A stretch of 64,000 nt of DNA from Flavobacterium sp. 5 (GTDB lineage: Bacteria > Bacteroidota > Bacteroidia > Flavobacteriales > Flavobacteriaceae). Made by a program: the position numbers and the translations under genes. A model generated the notes under the pieces. It was given only the letters and a program-made list of their open reading frames with translations. It was not told the origin of the DNA and did not search any database. The DNA lies in contig NZ_PHUE01000001.1 of NCBI RefSeq assembly GCF_002813295.1, positions 4,588,001 through 4,652,000 of the forward strand. Direction: 5' to 3'. Below, piece after piece: positions 58,855-64,000 of the stretch; within the stretch, counting starts at the first letter, position 1, and each line of letters starts with the position of its first letter.

Positions 58855-61800
58855 TTATTTTTTAATCAGCTTTTTAGCTACGTTTTTTTCATCAGAACTA
58901 AAATTCAGAATATAAACTCCTTTTGAAAGTCGGCTGATATCAATAATGGTTTCATCGGACGTAGTATTAATTCTGTTTTTCATTACCAGATTGCCTGTTA
59001 AATCATAAATTGTAACTTCTTTATTAGTTAATTTACCAGATACTGAAAGCTCAATATAATCGCCTGCAGGATTTGGATAAATTGCTAAATCTGTCACTTC
59101 TGTTTCAGGAGCCACTCCTTTAGATGTTAATACTTGTTTGGCAGTTGAGGCAGATCCGTAAGCTTCGATCTCATACAATGAATATCCATAAGGAGCCAAA
59201 GCTTTTGTTGTACATAAAACTCGGATATATCTTCCTGTTCCACTTACTGTTAAATCATCTGTTCCTCCATCACTGGCTGTTTGTGTATTTACAGTTTCAT
59301 TTTCTGTGAAAGTAGCATCTGTTGAAATTTGTACTTTATATTGAGTTGCAAAAGCTGCCTCCCATTTCAATACAACTCGGTTAATGTTATAATTACTTCC
59401 TAAATCAACATAAACCCATTCTGTTGCATTTGCAAAAGAACTTGCCCATCTTGTTCCAGAATCCCCATCTGTAGATTTTCCGGCACTAAGTGTAGCATTT
59501 TCTTCTGTAGAAGCTACTGCTGTTTTTGCTAATGCTAAATTAGTATTGTTGTTTGCGACAATATTTCTAACCACTACATCACTAAAAACCCCTGTTCCTA
59601 ATGTTCCATTTGCATGGGATGTAACAGCTAATCCAACATAAATAGTATTTGCCATTGCAATAGTTCTTGGTGTACCAATTTGTGTCCAAGTCATTCCATT
59701 ATCCGAAGAATAAGAGGTAAACACATTTCCAGATCGTACTATACGAACCCATTTAGGTGCAGCTCCGCCAACGCCTTCAAAAATTGTTGCTCCTGAAGTT
59801 GCATCTCTCGATAAAAACTCAATTCCAGCACCAGCACTTGCATCAGTCATAGCATGTTTAGAAGTTGGAGTAAGTGTTTCGCGGAACATTATTCCCGCTT
59901 TAGCATAAGTATTTGTATTAGTTAATGAATTTACTTTTGCAATAATTTCGGCATCACCAGTTATTGGCTGATTTACATATTGAAATTGATCGCTGGAATT
60001 CCAAATATCATCACCCGATCCTTTTACCGTAAAAGTTCCACCAGAGTATGTAGCTTCTCCTGCAGGTGTAACTGAACCTAAATCTGTGCTAATCCAAGGT
60101 GATGGCAAAGTGTTTGTTGGGTTCTCAGTAGAAACTAAATTTACACTCCTAAGGTTGTCAAAATAATAAGTGTTTCCAGAGCTTGTTCCCGGTTCTAATA
60201 GGAAAACAAAACGATTAACTTCACTATCTAATGTTGATGCATCTGGAGCACTTGCGTAAGTAAATGTTAGCGCATGCCATGTATTGGTTTGTTTTACAAC
60301 GGCCTGATAAACACTATGTCTTCCAACAGGATAATTTGACGGAATCGAAGCACTGCTTTCTGCCTGCCATGTAATTATTGATCCAACTGGCGCAGAAGTA
60401 TAAACATCCATTGCAAATTTCTTAGTACCATTTTTGAAATCTCCAATATTTGTTATTGTCGTATTGAACGAGAAGTTATCGTATAGTTCTGTTGATTTTC
60501 TAACGTATTTACCAACGCTTGAAGAGGTGTTGATTCCGCTGGCATTTGGATTTGCAGCATTTGCTGTATAAGTTCCGTTAGCATCTCTAAATGTAATAGT
60601 ATGTATTGTTTGATAATCTTCGTAAACTGTTCCAGGTGTATAAGTGTCTGGGAGTTTAGTAGATCCAATTCTGATATTATCAAAATAATAAGTATCACTT
60701 GTATAGGAACCTGAGTTAAATAATAACACCATTTGGTTTGCAGCCAGGTTTGATGTTCCTTCATCAGGACTTGAGTTATAATAAAATGTAAGCGTTTCCC
60801 ATTGGTTTTGTTTGGTTGTTATAGCTACATAATTACTGTTTCTTCCTGTTGGGAAATTTGCAGGAAGAGACGTTGCGCTATTTTCCAAATTCAAAGTCAC
60901 AACTGTTCCGATTGGAGCTGAAGTATAGACATCAATCATTATTTTATTGGTCTGATTTTTCAATAAACCAGTATCTTCAATAGTGCTTTGTGTATTAAAA
61001 AACAACACATCATATTGTTCTGATGAGTTTCTAACGTACTTCGCTACATTTGCGGAAGTGTTAACCGAATTAGACCCTGGATTTGCCACAACAGAATAAG
61101 TTCCCGTTGCAGTTCCTTTTATAATTCTATTGGTGCCGTCATAGTTTTGAAGAACATCTGTGGCGATAATTGGTTTTTCAGGAGCGGCTTTGGTTTGTAA
61201 ATTATCAAAATAATAAGTAGTGCCAGAATTAGAGTTTGACTCAAAAAGGAACACTACATTATTGATAGACAAAGCACTTGTGTTCGCATCGATTACTTTT
61301 TCGAATTCAAATTCAATTGTTTCCCATTTGTTTTGTACAGTTGTAGTTGCTTTGTAACCACTATGTCTTCCATAAGGAAAATTAGTAGCTGTTGTTACCA
61401 GACTATTTTCAAGTTGCATTGATATTTTAGTTCCAACGGGAGCAGAAGTATAAATATCAAAAGAGAGTTTTTTTCTTCCGTAAACATAATCATTAGCATT
61501 TTTAATGATTAAGTTTTTAATATTGATAACATCGTATAATTCAGATGAGTTTCGAACATATTTCCCAACCAAAGCAGATGTGTTTATGCCTGTAGCCGAT
61601 GGATTTGCAACGGCTTCTGTTAAAACACCAGTTTTTAATGGATATAGAACATTTCTATTGCTTTGGAAATCTTCGTGAATTTTCTCTACTGGCAATGGTA
61701 CTTCTGTAGTTACAGCCAATTTATAAGTTGTGGCGTTGCAACCAGAAACTGTTGCTACAGCAGAAACATCTCCGCCAGTAGTTCCCCAATTTACAGTAAT

Positions 61801-62817
61801 TGTATTGGTCCCCTGTCCGGAAGTAATTGTTGCTCCTGACGGAACTGTCCAATTATAAATTGCTCCGGCGATCGCATTAAGAGTATACGTTTTGCCAGTT
61901 TCATTGTTGTATACTTTTGCATCTCCTAGTACGCCATGAGTATAACTTCCGTCATAGACACGAACATAATCTACTTGCATTTTTGTTGGAAAATCACCAG
62001 GAATTGGTGCTACTCCACTTCCGTTTACACTTGTATAAGGTGTTCCTGCCCCACCAACAGCCAGATTCAGAATAATATAAAAGCTATTATCATTAAAAGG
62101 CCATCCGCCGTTTACAGTAGTTTTTGGAGTTGCTGTATGAAATAAATTCCCGTCCACAAACCATTTAATACTATCTGGTCCCCATTCTACAGCATAAACG
62201 TGAAAATCTGCTGATAAATCTACTGGAGAAGCATAACTTCTGCCAGTATAATGATAACCTCCGCCATCATAATGAATGGTTCCATCTATAGATTTTGGAT
62301 TTCTGTGTTTGGCTTCCATGATATCAATCTCACCAGTATACGGCCAATTTGATACGCCCGCTGGCAACATCCAAAATGCTGGCCATGCACCCATTCCTGA
62401 CGGTAATTTCATACGGGCTTCTATTCTTCCGTATTTTATCGAATATTTGCCTTCAGTTGTTAGTTTTGCAGATGAATAAGGTTGGTCCGGAAATGCAGCA
62501 TTCGGAGCATATTTAGCTTCAATATTCAAATAACTGTTTGCCCCATCTTTAACAATTGTTGCCTGATTTGGATCATAACGTTCTGCTTCTCCATTTCCAA
62601 AACCACATAGTGAAGGGCAACCGTTACCGCTAATGCTTTGCCATTTTGTTCCATCTACTGAGGTTCCGTTAAATTCGTCTGACCAGACAAGTGTATTACA
62701 TTGTGAATAAAGATGTAGAAAAGGCGACAGTAATAATAGTGTCATAATAATAAACCTCTTCAAGAAATTGGAATTGTTTTTCGGTGGTTGTCCGAAGAAA
62801 ATGTTTTTTTGCTTCAT
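58855..62817 (-). CDS. GH16 laminarinase-type enzyme with multiple CBMs, T9SS type A
   Basis: The 1320-residue precursor has a signal region (about 1-39, ending LYSQC; an internal ATG at residue 25 is a possible start). Residues about 41-292 are the GH16 domain, with the catalytic GEIDIMEAKH (Glu163, Asp165, Glu168), WPAFWMLP and VDYVRVYDG. Then come an Ig/PKD-like domain (about 295-375), three related glycan-binding-like domains of about 150-170 residues each (YVRNSSELYD and NTYYFDNL motifs), a DUF1349-like domain (about 895-1080), an F5/8 type C CBM32-like domain (about 1085-1220) and the sorting tail. It should cut beta-1,3(4)-glucan outside the cell. It is the first gene of the hydrolase cluster, next to the regulator. 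Confidence 0.88.
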   Translation of the reverse strand: MKQKNIFFGQPPKNNSNFLKRFIIMTLLLLSPFLHLYSQCNTLVWSDEFNGTSVDGTKWQSISGNGCPSLCGFGNGEAERYDPNQATIVKDGANSYLNIEAKYAPNAAFPDQPYSSAKLTTEGKYSIKYGRIEARMKLPSGMGAWPAFWMLPAGVSNWPYTGEIDIMEAKHRNPKSIDGTIHYDGGGYHYTGRSYASPVDLSADFHVYAVEWGPDSIKWFVDGNLFHTATPKTTVNGGWPFNDNSFYIILNLAVGGAGTPYTSVNGSGVAPIPGDFPTKMQVDYVRVYDGSYTHGVLGDAKVYNNETGKTYTLNAIAGAIYNWTVPSGATITSGQGTNTITVNWGTTGGDVSAVATVSGCNATTYKLAVTTEVPLPVEKIHEDFQSNRNVLYPLKTGVLTEAVANPSATGINTSALVGKYVRNSSELYDVINIKNLIIKNANDYVYGRKKLSFDIYTSAPVGTKISMQLENSLVTTATNFPYGRHSGYKATTTVQNKWETIEFEFEKVIDANTSALSINNVVFLFESNSNSGTTYYFDNLQTKAAPEKPIIATDVLQNYDGTNRIIKGTATGTYSVVANPGSNSVNTSANVAKYVRNSSEQYDVLFFNTQSTIEDTGLLKNQTNKIMIDVYTSAPIGTVVTLNLENSATSLPANFPTGRNSNYVAITTKQNQWETLTFYYNSSPDEGTSNLAANQMVLLFNSGSYTSDTYYFDNIRIGSTKLPDTYTPGTVYEDYQTIHTITFRDANGTYTANAANPNASGINTSSSVGKYVRKSTELYDNFSFNTTITNIGDFKNGTKKFAMDVYTSAPVGSIITWQAESSASIPSNYPVGRHSVYQAVVKQTNTWHALTFTYASAPDASTLDSEVNRFVFLLEPGTSSGNTYYFDNLRSVNLVSTENPTNTLPSPWISTDLGSVTPAGEATYSGGTFTVKGSGDDIWNSSDQFQYVNQPITGDAEIIAKVNSLTNTNTYAKAGIMFRETLTPTSKHAMTDASAGAGIEFLSRDATSGATIFEGVGGAAPKWVRIVRSGNVFTSYSSDNGMTWTQIGTPRTIAMANTIYVGLAVTSHANGTLGTGVFSDVVVRNIVANNNTNLALAKTAVASTEENATLSAGKSTDGDSGTRWASSFANATEWVYVDLGSNYNINRVVLKWEAAFATQYKVQISTDATFTENETVNTQTASDGGTDDLTVSGTGRYIRVLCTTKALAPYGYSLYEIEAYGSASTAKQVLTSKGVAPETEVTDLAIYPNPAGDYIELSVSGKLTNKEVTIYDLTGNLVMKNRINTTSDETIIDISRLSKGVYILNFSSDEKNVAKKLIKK

Positions 62818-62944
62818 TATTTTGTTTTTTTGTTAATTAATATTATTATCTAAATAAAAAATCAATTTGTAAAAAATTAATTGTCATTTTTAATAATAAT
62901 GCACAATATTAACAAACAAACAAACCAAGACTCGTATTTAGCTA

Positions 62945-62961
62945 TACGGTTTGACTACGGT
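62945..62961. promoter_or_regulatory. Tandem TACGGT boxes upstream of the GH16 gene
   Basis: TACGGT occurs at 62945-62950 and 62956-62961, 11 bases apart, one helical turn. It lies in the 217-base gap between the regulator gene and the GH16 gene, about 128 bases before the GH16 ATG. It is a plausible binding site for the neighbouring LuxR-type regulator, though no promoter consensus was found there. Confidence 0.35.
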
Positions 62962-63034
62962 ACAGGGCTAAAAAGTAGTAAATAGTAATCAAATTAGGTA
63001 AATTTACGTAGGATTAAGCTTAAATAATTTAAAT

Positions 63035-64000
63035 TTAAAAATTAAGAATAAATTCTGTAATATTTGCTTCAGAAGACAGTTGTAGTTTTTTTCGGATGCG
63101 ATATCGGGTATCTTCAACACCTCTTACAGAAATTCCCAAAAGAGGCGCAATTTCTTTAGTATTGAAATTCATTCGTAGATAAGCACACAATCGCATATCT
63201 CTTGGAGTTAATTCTGGGAAACTGGTTTTTAAACGTTGCATGAAATTATCATGAATTTGATTGAAGATTTCTTCAAATTCATTCCAATGCTGATCTCCTT
63301 GTAGTTCATGGTCAATTATTCGATTTATTTTGGTTAACAAACTCAAATTTACAACGGAATCATTTTCTTTTTTAATATCAGAGATAAGCTCTTTTATAGA
63401 TAACAGAATTTCATTTAAATGAATAAGATTTACTGTATTCGATGCAACTTTAGCATTTTTAAGATTAATCGTTGCTTCTAGGTTTTCACGCATTATGACC
63501 ATGTTTTCCTTTTCTAATGCTAGTTTCTGCTCATTCAATTCAGCACGATTTTGCAATAATTCCTTTTCCTGATTTAAAATCAATTGCTTACGTTCGCGTT
63601 CTGCGAGATTTTTTTGATACTTAATAATAGTGTATATCAAAAAGCCAAAAAGCGATAAATACAAAATATAAGCCCAGTTAGTTCGGTACCAGGGTGGTAA
63701 AATTTCAAATCTAAAAACAGCTTCTTCACTTATAGTATCATATATATTTTTTGCTCTTACATGAAAAACATATTTATTTTCAGGTAGGTTTGTGTATTCT
63801 TTCTCTGTCTGAAGGCTCCAGTCTGACCACTTTGATTCAGAACCTTCCAGCCAATATTCATATTTCGTAGCATCTGCTTCATCATAACTTAAAGAAGCGA
63901 ACGAAAAATGCAATGCATTATTCGCATATGATAAAACTGGAGAAAGTTTTTTGGTTATTGAAATTGTTGGAAGAACATCATATCTGTTCGAAAATAGTAA
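63035..64000 (-). CDS. Triple-tyrosine-domain/LuxR-type transcription regulator, 5' end outside window
   Basis: The frame is open to the right edge with no start codon that fits the family, so the gene begins beyond the window. The visible 321 residues have a YXY (triple-tyrosine, Y_Y_Y) beta domain (YEYWLEGSESKWSDW, then EYTNLPENKYVFHVRAKN), a transmembrane helix (about WAYILYLSLFGFLIYTIIKYQ), a coiled coil and a C-terminal LuxR/GerE-like helix-turn-helix (TPRDMRLCAYLRMNFNTKEI, then GISVRGVEDTRYRIRKKLQL). The missing N-terminus would be a beta-propeller sensor, as in SusR-like and related regulators. There is no kinase module. Its neighbours suggest it controls the hydrolase cluster. Confidence 0.85.
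   Translation of the reverse strand, partial: LLFSNRYDVLPTISITKKLSPVLSYANNALHFSFASLSYDEADATKYEYWLEGSESKWSDWSLQTEKEYTNLPENKYVFHVRAKNIYDTISEEAVFRFEILPPWYRTNWAYILYLSLFGFLIYTIIKYQKNLAERERKQLILNQEKELLQNRAELNEQKLALEKENMVIMRENLEATINLKNAKVASNTVNLIHLNEILLSIKELISDIKKENDSVVNLSLLTKINRIIDHELQGDQHWNEFEEIFNQIHDNFMQRLKTSFPELTPRDMRLCAYLRMNFNTKEIAPLLGISVRGVEDTRYRIRKKLQLSSEANITEFILNF

Overview
The window is AT-rich with short intergenic gaps. It encodes type IX secretion (T9SS) sorting domains, PorP/SprF-OmpA surface genes and a Bacteroidota-type T6SS (subtype iii), and has TTTG / TAnnTTTG promoters. Together these point to a Flavobacterium-like member of the Bacteroidota. No rRNA, tRNA, CRISPR array or insertion sequence was seen. 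All identifications come from reading the protein sequences; no database search was run.

Region 1 (1-17.7 kb) is part of a T6SSiii locus. A leftward gene run carries an NlpC/P60-like protein, TssG, TssN, a LysM protein, a DUF4280/PAAR-like spike and a two-domain peptidoglycan-hydrolase effector. It continues through three small secreted or lipoprotein genes (immunity candidates), then TssK, TssO, TssB and TssC, and ends at a hairpin terminator. Divergent from it are a PKD-domain membrane protein (TssP-like) and TssH/ClpV. Hcp, VgrG, TssE, TssF, TssQ and TssR are not in the window and may lie beyond the left edge.

Region 2 (17.6-37.1 kb) is a leftward operon of a 5475-residue repeat adhesin with a C-terminal CHU_C-type sorting domain, a PorP/SprF outer-membrane protein and an OmpA/PD40 lattice protein. 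The adhesin gene holds four near-identical 1233-bp repeats and 24 tandem 237-bp repeats (plus one diverged copy). A perfect 25-bp inverted repeat ends both this operon and tssH.

Region 3 (38-42.4 kb) has a NarL-type response regulator with its histidine kinase, then a lone FAD monooxygenase fused to a DnaJ-like zinc-finger segment and driven by a textbook Bacteroidota promoter.

Region 4 (42.4-51.1 kb) is a MacAB-TolC-like export operon (TolC, FtsX permease, ATPase, HlyD adaptor) divergent from an NtrC-type sigma-54 activator and its kinase. The intergenic region holds a -24-like element and two tandem half-palindromic boxes 21 bp apart, suggesting a local sigma-54 circuit.

Region 5 (51.3-64 kb) is a secreted hydrolase cluster: a metzincin-like protease, a GH18 chitinase, a GH64 beta-1,3-glucanase and a GH16 laminarinase-type enzyme. 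All carry T9SS type A tails and shared lectin/CBM modules. A partial triple-tyrosine/LuxR-type regulator lies at the right edge. The enzyme set fits degradation of beta-glucan plus chitin, such as fungal or algal walls.
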